A DNA stretch of 64,000 bases from Paraescarpia echinospica (taxonomy: Eukaryota > Annelida > Polychaeta > Sabellida > Siboglinidae): positions 34,268,821-34,332,820 of the forward strand of contig CM034544.1 of assembly GCA_020002185.1 (NCBI GenBank). The letters are read 5' to 3'. The notes below the pieces were generated by a model. That model saw only the letters and a program-made list of their open reading frames with translations, was not told the origin of the DNA and searched no databases. This document shows, piece by piece, positions 10,500 through 22,761 of this stretch. Each line of letters opens with the position of its first letter. The stretch's first letter is position 1. The position numbers and the translations under genes are program-made.

Positions 10500-12702
10500 T
10501 TAGAATGCTGTGTAGGCATACTCTCTGCTTGCGTAAGGGTGATCAGCCGATGGGCGTGACCTTAATGAATACGGGTGATCGGTGCGATTTACAGGTGGCT
10601 TTCGCTGTCTGCGTCTTCTTCTATTTGGTTTGACTGTCGTTGCTGTTACATCTGTCGACAGCGTGCTGGTACGACTCTCTGGTTCGGGATCAAGCTGACT
10701 CTTTCTGTATATGTCGTCTTGGCGTCTGTTTTGTTTTGCCTCGAGATACTCTCTCATTCTCTTTGATTTGGTTCTTCGTCTGTGTAGGCGAACCGATGGC
10801 TGTCTGGAATACTCTCGCTGGTAGAGCACGTCCTGCTGAATCCGTTTGATAGCACGTGCCACACTGCCACCCTTCGTAATTGGACACTGAACGTTTTCCA
10901 GCTTTCGTAGCATTGAAATTCCTGCACCGTAGTTTGACTGAAGACATACGTCCCAATGCATTTCGGCTAAATTTACAAATTTTGGGGAGAGAAGCAGATA
11001 TTACTCTGTTGGCTCCTTCGTTAAAATTAGTTGTCAATTTGCGTCTTGTCATTTGAAGTGCGCGATTGCCAAGATCTCAATCAGTCCTTGAAGTGTTGCT
11101 CGATCACTGTCAGTCATATTTACTCGCCTTAGGCCACATGCCTTCAAATGCTGTGAGGTATTCCACCAATTCTTGCGACCACCACGGAAGACAATTCCAT
11201 GTCTGCGACAGTTTTTGCACGTGCCAGAATAGCAGTCTAACGTGGCTTGAATGATCTCCGGCATACGACTAGCTATGACTGTCGCGTCGCTGTTGTGAAG
11301 CATATGTACACTTGTGTAAATCTTCTGGCACCTGGTCTTCACGTCTTCCGCAAACATTCTTCTGTTTTCTGTTTGCACGGCAGCAGTCTCTCCTGGAAAC
11401 ATTCTGGAGGAGAATGACGCTTTCATGATGTGACGAAATTGCGTTTGAGACAGATGTCGTATCAGATTGTTTCTCTGTCTGTGTACCTGCTGGCATGGCA
11501 TCTTGTATACCCCGAGATGCTAATGCATCTCCGTCAGTAGCAATGTATTTGATTGCAACACTGTCTTGTGTAAGAGTGTCACCAATCTTTTTCCCAATTC
11601 TATACTCAGACAGTGGTTCTGTTGCTTGCACACTGGCTGTGCAACCGGCATGCCCAGGACAGGTTACATCGATGCCTTGACTGCGAAGTGAAGATCCTAA
11701 TTTGCAGAGCTTGTTGTCCAGGTGGAACGCCATGATTTCCCGATTGCCAGTTTTCCAGCTGACTGCAGTTCCCACAGCCTGTGACGCATTTTGTCCACCA
11801 CAACTATAACTGTTTTTCAGATTTGTCGAGTTGTATCTAACATCGACGCTTATGTTAATGTGGTCGTCTTCTGGCAGACCACGGAGGTTGTTAGTTGCTT
11901 TAGTTTTCCGTCTTCTCTCATGTAAGTCATCCATTGTTGCCTGGGCAGTGAGAGTTGCAACTTTGTTTGCATTTCTTTGTAACCATGACCGACTTGGTGG
12001 GGGCGTATTCGTCGCAGCTAGAATGCGACGGATCTTTGTGGTTCCTGTCGTTGAATCCTGTAGACCGACGTGAAGTGCCACATTAGTCGTTGCGGCCCGC
12101 TGACCACAGCGTCCAGTGTTCACCTCAGTGTATAGTTTGTACATGCGTGAATGATAATCACAATGTGTACACCGGAGTGATTGCTTCCAGCACAGACCGA
12201 TCTGTCGTTCCTCGTGTACTTCAAAACGTGCATAAGTGCATGTTGTCTTTGCATGCTGTGCGTAGCAATCATTCCACATATCAGCAGTTTTCTTCACATT
12301 CAGCAGAAGCATCTCAGAATCATCATGGTTTTTGTCTGCTTGAAGATAGCTGTCTGTTAAATCCAGGCACCTATCTGGCCGTGGTCGTAGAATTTTGGCA
12401 TTGCCACATACTCCATCGGCATCCGGTACTGTTAAGAGTCCACCCGCAGTTTCCTGTACCACTCTGGAATAGTCGTCCATATGTAGTCGTGACATCCACA
12501 CACGACCTGCTTGAGTTTCTCATGTTTCAGCACGTGTTGGTTTGAAGTATCGATGACCTTGCTGAAAACCACATGGATTTATCGTCTTGCCACGAACAGG
12601 CGGTGCCTTCTTGTCACTAGCTTTACTAATCTCATTTGTAGTCTCCTTCATTGTAATATCGCAGCAGAATAATCCAGACAAAATTACAGTTGAAAGGGAC
12701 AA
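10500..12702 (-). pseudogene. Mutator-like (MULE) transposase
   Basis: The reading starts near 12702 and is interrupted by an in-frame TGA at 12520-12522. A 410-codon ORF (12501-11269) follows, then a frame change near 11455 to the ORF ending at 11049, and another near 10930 to a basic C-terminus ending at 10500. Recognisable parts in order are a CTHCDY zinc-knuckle segment and the core block NISVDVRYNS with GGQNASQAVG. Then come TCPGHAGCTASVQ, PLSEYRIGKKIGD and IKYIATDGDA, which together carry the expected acidic residues, and finally a helical region with a CKNCRRHG cysteine pair. This block order matches the animal Mutator-like transposase family. It is inactive because of at least two frameshifts and one stop. 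No terminal repeats were identified. Confidence 0.85.
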
Positions 12703-12759
12703 ACCGTTATTGGAAATTACATACTTCTCATCAGTCTGTCAGTCCAAATCACAGTGAAT

Positions 12760-13590
12760 GAAGATTTGTGTGTGTGTGTGTGATAATTAAGGGGGGTGGG
12801 AATATAATCCCATTAGTTAAGCCTCAGTTTGGAAATTTTTATGAAAATAAACCAATCATGTTGCAGCATGGTAATTCAACAGTCTTTTTTGTTTACTTTT
12901 CATGTAATTAAACACATGTGAAGACCTTATCAGTGACCCTAATGACACTTGAGTACAGCCACTGGTGTGAGCCACCATAATGAGGACTGCTATGTGATAC
13001 TGTCTACTGGCTCTGACTTTTGGCCAATCAGGCAAGTGCTATTGTCTTCTGGATGTCTGCTAATTAGGCTGTGTAATATTATGCAATTGAACTGCTTGAA
13101 ACGTCTGGCCTTTGATGATTTCACACCCTAAGGTGATTTTTGTTGATATTTTTACCTTTGTAAATAGGGCACAAGACAAAAAAATCACTATAAATTGGAA
13201 TTTATCATAACAACTGGCTGAATTGAATATTCTTATGAAGCACATATTGGACTTTCTGGAAAATTGTGTTAGGAGTTCATACGTACCACATGAGAATGAG
13301 TGTGCAGTGTAGATATATGCCATATTAGAAATTGTCGGACAGTGAAATGCTTATTCACACGGTGCCCTATCAAGTAGGGTGGCTCTTTTGAAATGTGTAT
13401 AAAAACAAACACGTGGATGAATTAAAAAAAATCACACAGTGTATGAGATAGGACAGCCTATAAAATGTGTTTGTTTCAAATTTTTTCTCCAAAATTGCCT
13501 TGCCTAAATAACTGGGTCAGGGGCGAATGCACAGTTTCATCCAAAGATGGAGGAAAATTATAGCGCAACATTCACTCACTTACACATTCA
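12760..13590. other. Stretch without recognisable gene
   Basis: I see only short ORFs and a short GT tract near 12770. There is no family resemblance. Confidence 0.4.
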
Positions 13591-13815
13591 TTCTTCGTTC
13601 ACTCACTCACTCACTCATCCACCCACTGAGACACCCATGCACGGACTGTGGTCACATACTGAACGTGTTGCCTAGCGGTTAGTGATCTTGTACTAAACGT
13701 AATGTCTAGAAGATTTTGGTCTCGAACTGAACATATTGTATAGCGGCTGGTGGTCTAATATTGAACATGTTGTCTAGCGGCTGATGATCTCGTACTGAAC
13801 GTGTTGTCTAGATGT
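13590..13815. repeat. TCAC tract and about 45-bp minisatellite
   Basis: A short (TCAC)n run lies near 13595-13625. It is followed at 13658-13812 by three to four diverged copies of a unit containing CTGAACGTGTTGCCTAGCGG and GTGATCTTGTA. Confidence 0.75.
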
Positions 13816-13879
13816 TTTATAGAAGGGAACATTTAATAATTGTTATATACTTAAAACAGCTACCACCATCCCACTAATA

Positions 13880-14089
13880 CACATACATACATACATACTC
13901 ACATAGATAAATACACGTATATGCTTACACGCATACATGCATGCACACATGCATACATGCATAATTGCATACAGGCATACTTGCATACACGTATATATGC
14001 ATGCATAAATACATACATACATACTTACATACATACATACATACATACATACATGCATACGTACATACGTGCATACGTACACACGTGGA

Positions 14090-14123
<34 letters not shown>

Positions 14124-14240
14124 CATATATACATACATGCATGCATACATGCATGCATGCATAAATACATACTTACATACATACATACATACATACAGAC
14201 ATGCATACGTACATACGTGCATACGCACATACGTGGATAC
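13880..14240. repeat. (CATA)n / (TACA)n tetranucleotide array
   Basis: About 360 bp of ATAC-type tetranucleotides with G substitutions (CATGCATACGTA). The long ORFs in four frames (HTYIHTY or MYVCMYV) are artefacts of the repeat. Confidence 0.95.
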
Positions 14241-14599
14241 ATGTTAATAGACATGCGAGCGATATTAATAGTATACATTTTAGGGGTTATTTAAGTTGGT
14301 ACGAACCGAGATTCAGTAATCGGAAGATTATGGTGACAGGCTATACGTTTAGGAGACCAGTATAAAAGCTATATGCAAGGTTGACCAGGCTTTCTGATAG
14401 AGTCGTGGTAGCGAAACTACACCGTCAATTTATTGAAGGGCGGATTTCGCTACTTTTGACGCCTTGTTTGAAAAGTATGAGACGGGTGTCCGTGTTTGGT
14501 GATGAGACTGTGCGCGACCGGAAACGGCAGCCTACAGCAGCGAGCCGTGACAGAGATGGGGACAATGCCATACGGAGGGCGGCAGACTACCGTAGGACG

Positions 14600-14720
14600 C
14601 TCAAAACACTACCCCGCTGAATACACTACGGTAGTGTTATTAGGGTACCCTCAAAACACAATTGTTAAGTTCAAAACACTACCCCTCTACGTGTGCTCAA
14701 CACACTACCCAATTTGAAAG
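14600..14720. repeat. CTCAAAACACTACC repeats
   Basis: CTCAAAACACTACC or close variants occur about four times in 110 bp, with an inverted piece ACACTACGGTAGTGT near 14622. A related CTCAAAATACTACGG lies near 16261. Confidence 0.6.
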
Positions 14721-14779
14721 GACAACCGTCATTATATTTTACCAGCCAATGAAGTCACATTTGAGAATCTTCCTATACA

Positions 14780-15320
14780 CTAGGGTCGAGTTTGTAATCG
14801 TTGGAACCATTTAGACAACTGAAATTAATAGTTAGTGTAAAATGTCATAACATTATTGCTTAGGCTTAATGTCATTACTATAATTTGTTATGGTTGGAGT
14901 TCGTTATGATTGGGGATAGGATTAATTATAGCGTAATGTAAATAATTAGTGTGACGAGGTGAATAAATAAACATTCATTAGAGCTAAGGTGCTACGGTTG
15001 GAGTCAGTTACAGAGGGGTAGGGTTACATGTAGCATAATAGTATAACCTGTCAGACAATGGAAATATATAGTTATTGTAGAATGTCCATATTAATTACGT
15101 TAAGGTTATTATTAATTATAGTTGGAGTCATCTGTCGTTGGGGTTATAGTAATCTTTGGAACCAATCAGACGAAGAGAATAAATAATTCATGTGAACTGT
15201 CATTATCCATTAGTGTTAGGGTTATTATCATTATTAGTTATGGTTGGAGTCAGCTGAGGTTCGGGTTATGGTTAGTAATAGCTGGGGTTAGTCATGTTTA
15301 CTATTAGGGTTAGGCTCCCA
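14780..15320. repeat. Degenerate tandem repeat with GTTGGAGTCA cores
   Basis: Four diverged units of roughly 110-190 bp share ATGGTTGGAGTCAGTTA, a GTTAGGGTTA-type block and TAGTGTAAAATGTCAT-type blocks. Confidence 0.6.
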
Positions 15321-15465
15321 ACGGTTACGCCGACAACCGCACTGTATAAGCTGTACTTACGAATTAATACGTCCAAAAATCCGTTTCATTTACTAACCTA
15401 GATCTATCCAGCCAGTAATTACACTAATATCATATATAGGGCACAAGCACGCCCGCCCGCACGCA

Positions 15466-15466
<1 letters not shown>

Positions 15467-15557
<91 letters not shown>
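15467..15557. repeat. (CA)n microsatellite
   Basis: About 90 bp of pure CA. Confidence 0.97.
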
Positions 15558-15559
<2 letters not shown>

Positions 15560-15849
15560 AATATAGGTTTCTTACCGGGGGGTTCGAACATACTATGTCG
15601 CCAATTCCACAATTTCGTTAGAATCCATCGTTAGAATCGCGGATTTGGCTTAGATACTCATCTTAGAGTCTCAAGTCCATCTCCGTAGCTATTAACTTTT
15701 CCCACCCCACAGTATTTGGTATATGCACATCCTCCGGACGATGAAGCAGTTGAGAAAATAAAATCAGCATTATGTATGTATGCTGATACACTGAGTAATT
15801 ATCAAGTGTAAAACAAGGTATATGCTTATTGTGACATGTAAATTTTGAT

Positions 15850-15995
15850 GTTGATTATATTTATGGGGTGGCTCCTGTGCTAGCGATATTGTATATCTTA
15901 ATGGGAGTCTCCCGACGTTATCTAGTATTCATGTTATTCATTGTGTATATATCGTATATATAGGTCAAATAAACTGATTCTGAGTCTGAGTCTGA
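15850..15995 (+). mobile_element. Possible LINE 3' end
   Basis: The stretch ends in AATAAACTGATTCTGAGTCTGAGTC, a polyadenylation-like signal followed by a short TCTGAG tandem. This resembles the 3' tails of some CR1/L2-clade LINEs. No coding sequence is readable upstream, so this is tentative. Confidence 0.3.
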
Positions 15996-15999
15996 ATGA

Positions 16000-17500
16000 C
16001 ACTACTTGCACTCGTGCATTCCACGAACTTATCGCTGACATGACGAGGTTGTTATTAAGCTTTGTTTTACTCGTTACGTAACCTTTACTAAGTTACCACC
16101 TCACTACGTAAAGCTTAATAACGCTTGCTCGGATACCTCCAACCTCTCACAAAACGAGACGTACTTTAATTATGGATAACCACTAACACATAGAAATTGC
16201 AAATTCGCAAAAATGCAGGGGATAGTGGTTTGAATTTAGCAGTAATGTTTCGAGGGTACGCTCAAAATACTACGGAGGTGTCTTGAGCGTAGCATGTTTT
16301 CAACTTAGTATAGCCGGACGGAGACGACGGATCCAGCGAGGTGAGGGACCGAGCGAGACGAGGGGCCGTACAAAGAGAAGGAACCAGCGGAAAGAGTCAT
16401 CGTTCTCATTGTAATAGAGACAATCTGAACTGCCCGGCTCGATGACGTGTTCCCTAATTAAGTATCTGAGTTTCAATAGTTAATCTTGGCTAACTTAATG
16501 CGTCATCCTACCTGTCACATATCTATGTCGGACACAAAGTTTAGCTAGTATTTACCTTCAGAGCCAAATCGGTCGTGGTGTAGATTGATGACGTAGATCC
16601 CGGGGTCGTTCCATTGTTGTATCCTTTTTGTATATTTTGTATCATAGCGTTTCTACTATCCTTGAAGTAGAAAATTGTTTATTTATATATTGCTGAGACT
16701 AGTTGGCAGAACCCTGAGCTCGTTCGCTACGGTAAATAACAACAACAACGACGCGTTGATAGATAACATTTATTAAGTAAAAGACGATAGTAATAACATT
16801 AATTAAACGACGGTAGTAATAAAACAACCAATAGTGAATAGACGAGTCACAGATAAACGTAACACTCATCAGGTCAAACGTAGTTACTAAATGATAGACT
16901 AACTATACAAAGTGACTAATGGTTATGCAGCAAAGTGGGTGGCCACACTACCTACCAGACCCCCACAGGGAGGACCGCTTCAGGTATTAAATTGTTTATA
17001 TTCATTAATCTTCCGTTTTGCTAGAGCAGCCGTCATTTGTTTTCGTTGTATGATATGTAATAGGCACCTCCCCTAACCTCTAGCCACCAGTTGTTTTCTT
17101 GTGTCACAACCGGTGGCGAGGAGATGACGTAATTAATCAGCTCTAAATGTCGTGCTGTTTCACAGAGACCAATAATAAACGGCCACCATCACCTATAAAG
17201 GTCAAGGTAAAATGTAAGTTCTTATATAGCGCTGTATCCATCCTCAGGACTGCTAAAAGCGCTTTTCTTATTACTCCCTGGCAGACCTGTTCAATCGAAC
17301 ACCATCTCGACTTCTCTGTGAAGCCACCACCACCTTCCCTTCAAGTGACCGGAATGTAGTATGACTTTCACACACAAAAATAATTGGAATAGGCACATCA
17401 CCTGCGGACGTTGTCCACGTGCGAAGAAGAGGACGGCCGAGGAAGCCATACGAGGATACGCTGGTGGTGAGTCATACTGTATATCGTGTCACTATATACT
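16000..17500. other. Stretch without recognisable gene
   Basis: I find no conserved ORF. 17147-17359 and 17361-17681 are open but unlike any family I know. A short segment near 17200-17280 (TATAGCGCTGTATCC...GCTAAAAGCGC) resembles the 3' region of the LINE at 39960-40690. Confidence 0.4.
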
Positions 17501-17504
17501 GTCG

Positions 17505-18162
17505 CCTAAAAGTTTATTGTTTGTTAACATCCGGCTACACAATATTCTGTCACGTCTTTACTTCCAACAGGAACGCACCCTTACTTGTCCTTCATATCAA
17601 CATCTGGCAACGTCTTTTTTTCCAATCCGGTCGCGTCCACGGGTAATTATTGTCGACAATTTATATTTTATGCCCATATAATTTGTCACCTTACTTCCTT
17701 TCACGTAACTTCTTTTCATCGTTTCCTACCTGTCGTTATGCCACCGTACTGTAGCAACGGTCTATTGTTCCCATATAATCTTTAATATTAAAAATATTAT
17801 TGAAATGTTCTTGCAGAACTACATTGAAGACCCAACCAAAGCGGCAACGAATGATTTCCGTGTGGACAGAAACGATTAATGACAACAGAACATCATCAAC
17901 ACCAACTCCTGCTCCTGCCTATGTCACAACGTCTACCTATGCCGTCAATGTCACAACTTCCGCTCCTACCGATGTCACAGCTTCTACCGACGCGACCAAT
18001 GTCACAACTTCAACCGATGCAACCAATGTCACAATTTCTACCGACACCGCCAGTGTCACAACTTCTACCGATACCACCGATGTCACAATTTCTACCGACA
18101 CCACCAATGTCACAAATTCCACTCCTGCTACTGGTCCGAACTTTACCATTGACTTTCCTTAG
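17505..18162. repeat. Outer inverted arm, left
   Basis: This arm is the reverse complement of 22757-24065, allowing for a LINE insertion in the right arm. Matching blocks include TTATTGTTTGTTAACATCCGG, ACGTCTTTACTTCC, the run around CGTCCACGGGTAATTATTGT, GCAACGGTCTATTGTTCCCA, and the 27-bp repeat array. 18163-18690 has no clear counterpart on the right. Together with the inner element this makes a nested palindrome of about 6.5 kb. Confidence 0.85.
17800..18162 (+). CDS. Thr/Ser repeat ORF, left arm copy
   Basis: The ORF opens just inside a likely splice acceptor (TTCTTGCAG/AACTAC at about 17816) and runs into a 27-bp tandem array encoding the 9-residue unit VTTSTDATN about seven times. It ends NFTIDFP-stop. 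The repeat length is a multiple of three and the array stays open, so it was probably coding. A Thr/Ser-rich low-complexity chain would be a candidate for O-glycosylation, but I cannot assign a function. The inverted copy at 22762-23070 is also open. The start is uncertain because the ATG at 17800 precedes the acceptor. Confidence 0.45.
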   Translation: MKCSCRTTLKTQPKRQRMISVWTETINDNRTSSTPTPAPAYVTTSTYAVNVTTSAPTDVTASTDATNVTTSTDATNVTISTDTASVTTSTDTTDVTISTDTTNVTNSTPATGPNFTIDFP

Positions 18163-19059
18163 CGTTACCCCCAGTGGTCGTTATCGTGGAGACAAGTCTC
18201 AAAGCTCAACTGGTACAAGAAACATGGCCAAACGTTATACCGTCAGACACAACCCCAACAGCAATATTATTTCCTATCTTTTTAATCTTATAGACTTTTA
18301 TCATTTTCATACTACAGTCTATACAGGACTAAATTTTAACACATGTGTCGTGAATTATTCTCAAATCATCACACATATAACTTCTTTCATATTTTATGTT
18401 TTCAATGCAATTAACTTCTATAATTTTCATACTATGTCTATAACATCTAACATAGGATCTTTTCTTCTTTGACTTGTTTTTCGTCCATCACCTAGCAACA
18501 TTTGAGTCAAATTCACTACACGCTTGACATTTCTATTTTCAGAATATTCTTTAGAAACAACTAGTCGTCTATGTAGGTCACATACTCGTTTTCAAAGCGG
18601 TCATACTGGCTAGAGTAATACTAAAATCATAACCTGGCAGGAGCGGTAGTTGTGACATCGGTGGTGTCGGTAGAAATAGTCTAGTCGGAAGTGGGGGGTA
18701 TCGTGCACCCCCCGTAAATCAACTTCTAATCGGCGTCTCTAGATCGGAAAAAATGCGTAGAAAACGATGAGCTATGTTAAAAAGTCGTCCGGATGTTCCA
18801 CGTATAATTTTTATGCAAATCAGTGCCGCCATTACCGAAAAAATCGAAAAATCTATGTTTCACTATATATCAGCCAATATTGCAGATAACTGAACAAATA
18901 AGGTGTCTAGACACGTGTTTTGAGGGTCAAAGATCATAATAAAACTATTCTTGAAGTGACCACACGTGTCCGTGGCATACTAGTATGCCAATTCGTGCCG
19001 CCATTACCGAAAAATCTATTAATATATATATATATGAGGGTTTTATTAGGGCAACAATT

Positions 19060-19607
19060 TCAAAAATTCTGTTATTTTAACGTTTTGTATTAGTCTTAAT
19101 ATTAATGGTGACTTCTACTTCCCATTCCAGATAAACTGGTAGAAGTGGACATTAACCCATCATGCCCAAATGAAAAAATGACAGTAGCGCAGATAAGCAG
19201 CCCCCAAACACTCTCCGCATACATGCATCCTTCATGTGGTATCCATGTTTGATCATGATCATTTTACACAATTTATTATGATATCCAACCATCTCCGGTT
19301 TCCCGAATATCGTGATTAATTTTGATGAAACCAAATCGGAAGATTGACGACTCTTCACTGGGTAAATCAAGATGGTCGTCTGTCTTCGATCTGAGTTATT
19401 TGGTTAGCCACTGCCTGTATGCTCACAGCTCTTTTTGAAACCTTCACTTCCTCGGTGGTGACACAGGAAAGGTCGCGTCCTGAATGCTTGACACACACAC
19501 ACACACACACACACACCCACACCCACACACACACACCCACACACACACCCACACCCACACACACACACACCCACACACACCCACACACACACACCCACAC
19601 ACACACA

Positions 19608-19649
<42 letters not shown>

Positions 19650-19686
19650 TAATTTACACACACACCACACACATTACACACACACA

Positions 19687-19751
<65 letters not shown>

Positions 19752-20190
19752 AAACACACACAGAGACACATCAGCAGCTCTTATCTCACCGATATATAAC
19801 TTTGTTTTTGCCAGATTCCCTAGAAAAAAACACGTTATAATTTTATATGGAAATAAAAATATGTATAGCAGCAAAGATCACTGTAACATGTTAACATATA
19901 AATTCTAAAGTGCCAGCATTACCGAAAATAATTTTATTTTTAGCTGTATTGCAAATAAGTTTTTTTTTAGGGCAATAATTTCACAAATGGTGTTATTTTA
20001 ATGTGTTATTGTCTTAATATCTTATGTCTTAATATTAATGATGACTTCTATTTCCCATTCCAGATAAACAGTGGTGGTAGAAGTGGACATTTAGTCATCA
20101 TGCCCAAAAGAAAAAGTGACCGGAGCGCCGATCCTGCAGCCCCCAAACACTCTCCACATACAAGCATCCTTCATGTGCTATCCATGTCTA
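19060..20190 (+). repeat. Duplicated left end of the TIR element
   Basis: The block 18990-19260 recurs at about 19905-20190. Both copies contain GTGACTTCTA or a variant, a TTCCCATTCCAG splice-acceptor-like string, and the start of an exon (CATCATGCCCAAA). A CA/CCA microsatellite (19490-19765) lies between. Only the second copy leads into the longer open reading frame. Confidence 0.75.
19490..19765. repeat. CA/CCA microsatellite
   Basis: Compound (CA)n with CCACAC variants. Long ORFs (THTHTPTH or CVCVCVC) on both strands are artefacts. Confidence 0.97.
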
Positions 20191-22249
20191 AAATTGTGAA
20201 ATCAAAGGAATTGCAAGTGAAAAACTACAGCAGCTTCATAAGATCCGGGATCGACGTATCCACCAATCACATGAGTCCCCATATCGTATGCAGTCAGTGT
20301 GCGACCGGACCCTACAACTCTCCCTGATGACCTGGAAAGTGCTGGGTATCACTGTCAGTGTTATCAGCGCTTTACTGTTAAATCTTGTTAAATCTTCTGG
20401 GAGATGATACAGAACCCGAAGCATCAACCTCGCAATGGCATCACTCCTCTCGTAAATTGTCTTCAGCGGGTTCCGCTGGACCCATCTTCCCACCAGAGTG
20501 CATTTTCTGTGACAAAGTAGAGATCAAAGATGGTGATCGCAAAACTGAGCGAGCTGGAGACTTCTCGTCTTGGAAGAACACAGAAAATGCATGGGAGGAA
20601 ATCGAATCACGGGCCGAGAAAATGGGTCTAGTTCGACAGCATCGACAGGTGAAAAACAAAGACCTCTTTGCTGGTGAGGCCAAACACCATCCACCATGCT
20701 TGAGATCTTTCCGCACAGCGTTCGCTAACTACGATCGCGGGATTCGCAGATCCGAAAGAGCAAAGGATACCGAGCATGCTCGCATGTCAGCCGCCCACGA
20801 GAAGGCGCCCATCTCGGTACTTGAGCACATTCGGACTCATGTCGTCCAGCAGAATGCGCTTGCTCTATGTCGACGAACTGAAACGGAATGGATACGAGAG
20901 CTCGGCCTATCGCACTAAGAAACTACTGAAACGACTACAGAATGACCCAATCAAGGACCATGTCTACTTCACGAAGGTCGATCACGACAAAGCTGATGCC
21001 ATTTCATTCTGGCTCGTGTACAGCTCGAATATCACTGTTTCTAATGCTCTTGCACGAGCTTACACTCTCGGAAGCGCAGACAAGAACCAAGATGTCGCTC
21101 TCTTTCTTCGTCGTAATATTCTACGGGCTTTCAGAGAGTCCAAAGGCCTACCGTGGCCGCCAAGAGCCGACGACATGGAGCTCAGTCTTGAAAAGCTCCT
21201 ACCTCCAGACCTCATCCGGTTCCTCAGCCTGGTTATTGCCGGCAAGGAAGGCGTGGAGATGAGCGAAAAGATGAAGCATCTGGTATTCTCCATCGAGCAA
21301 GACCTGCAGTGTCGGAGGAAAAATTTAATTTACCAAAACACGTGCTTCTCTGTTTGACTGTCAGGCACTTGTTCCGAAGCAAGAGGCTCAACACGATATT
21401 GCACAGGCTTGGCTGCTCTGACGCCCCAAATCGTGACGGGACAGGACTACGTCGTATTTCACTGAGTGTGACAACTTGAATAAAACCACTACGAATATGC
21501 ACGGCAGCAACATTATCAACAGTGCTGGGGGAATCATGGTGCAGGAGGTCAGGACTGGGTTCGAGAGCCCCGAGGTCCGAACGCAGTCTATCATCGACAA
21601 GTCGCAACAGCGTAGCCTAAAAGTCAACAAACCAGAAACTCTCCCACCCTTGCACTTCACTCGCGTTGGCCCAAAGTTTCCCGATGACTCATCATTCACA
21701 CCCCTTGCAGAGAACGATGTCGTCTATACTACTAAGATGCAAGAGTACTATGTCTGGCTCTTCAGCAGGTATATTGGAAGCAGCGGCATGCGGCCCGTGC
21801 CTGGACTCAGGCCTTCACCCGGGACTCCACCGCTCAGAAAATCAACAGTGGACAACTTCACGTCCATCCATCAACCGATCACTGACAACACAGTTGTTCG
21901 CGAGGAAATGAAGCGCTCGGAGGTAGTCACGGCTGAGGTGGGTCAGAAATGGATCCTGAATACATTCGATCTGGGAGTTTGTTTGAAAGCCCTACCCAAT
22001 GGAGAGGCTGTTAATGGAGCGATTCGCCGAGGAGGAGAACATCCACATCACAGACCCCGCTGCGCTTCTCAACATGACCCAGTCTTGCAATCGAGATCAC
22101 ATCGACGAAACCCTCAAAGAAGGAGGAGGAGGAGGAAGAAGAGGACGAGTTTGACTTTGACGGTTTCATTGAAAGCGATGATGAGTGATGGATCTGATAG
22201 TGGAGAACACAACTCGCAATGTTGGAAGACGACTTATGTTCTGTTATAA
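20101..22249 (+). pseudogene. Transposon-encoded protein of unrecognised superfamily
   Basis: The reading starts with MPKRKSDRSADPAAPKHSPH (20101). It changes frame near 20325 and again near 20870, becomes scrambled at about 21310-21470, resumes at 21476, and ends in a glutamate-rich tail near 22190. Recognisable features are PPECIFCDK and HHPPC (a possible zinc-binding CxxC...HxxxC pair), YVDELKRNGYESSAYR, FTKVDHDKADAISFWLVYS, LGSADKNQDVALFLR, LPWPPRADDMEL, HGSNIINSAGGIMVQEV and HQPITDNTVVRE. I recall this block order from many uncharacterised mollusc and fish proteins of transposon origin, but cannot name the superfamily. A large C-terminal part between about 21990 and 22010 seems deleted. 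Confidence 0.7.
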
Positions 22250-22761
22250 CCTTCTTCAATAAATGAGTTAATGAATTAATTTAGTGGAATTTCTGTTTTT
22301 AAAACACTTTGAATTGACACCCTAGCACGTGACCTTGACCTGTGATCGCAAAAATAACACAATTTGTTTTTTTATTGCCCTCAAAAACCCTCTCTCAACT
22401 TATTTGCAATATATATTTTTTTAATAGATTTTTCGGTAATGGCGGCACGAATTTGCATACTAGTATGCCACGGACACGTGTGGCCACTTCAAAAATAGTT
22501 TTATTATGATCTTTGACCCTCAAAGCATGTGTCTAGACACCGTATTTGTTCAGTTATCTGCAATATTGGTTGATATATAGTGAAATATAGATTTTTCGAT
22601 TTTTTTTCGGTAATGGCGGCACTGATTTGCATAAAAATGATACGTGGGACATCCGGACGACTTTTTAACATAGCTCATCGTTTTCTACGCATTTTTTTCC
22701 GATCTAGAGACGCCGATTAGAAGTTGATTTCCGGGGGGTGCACGATAGCACCCTCTTCCGA

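Larger units (their letters stand above)
18692..22753 (+). mobile_element. DNA transposon with about 360-bp terminal inverted repeats
   Basis: 18692-19045 and 22375-22753 are inverted copies. The ends read GGGGGGTATCGTGCACC on the left and, on the opposite strand at the right, GGGTGCTATCGTGCACC. Internal landmarks shared by both are GCCGCCATTACCGAAAAA, TGCCACGGACACGTGTGG-type and AGTCGTCCGGATG. Between them lies a decayed multi-part coding region. The superfamily is not recognised. The target-site duplication cannot be read because the element sits inside a larger inverted repeat. A further copy of the left end starts at about 19905. Confidence 0.85.

Noticed and set aside
13843..14294. Overlapping ORFs in four frames with HTYI or MYVC repeats
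   Set aside because: Tetranucleotide microsatellite artefacts.
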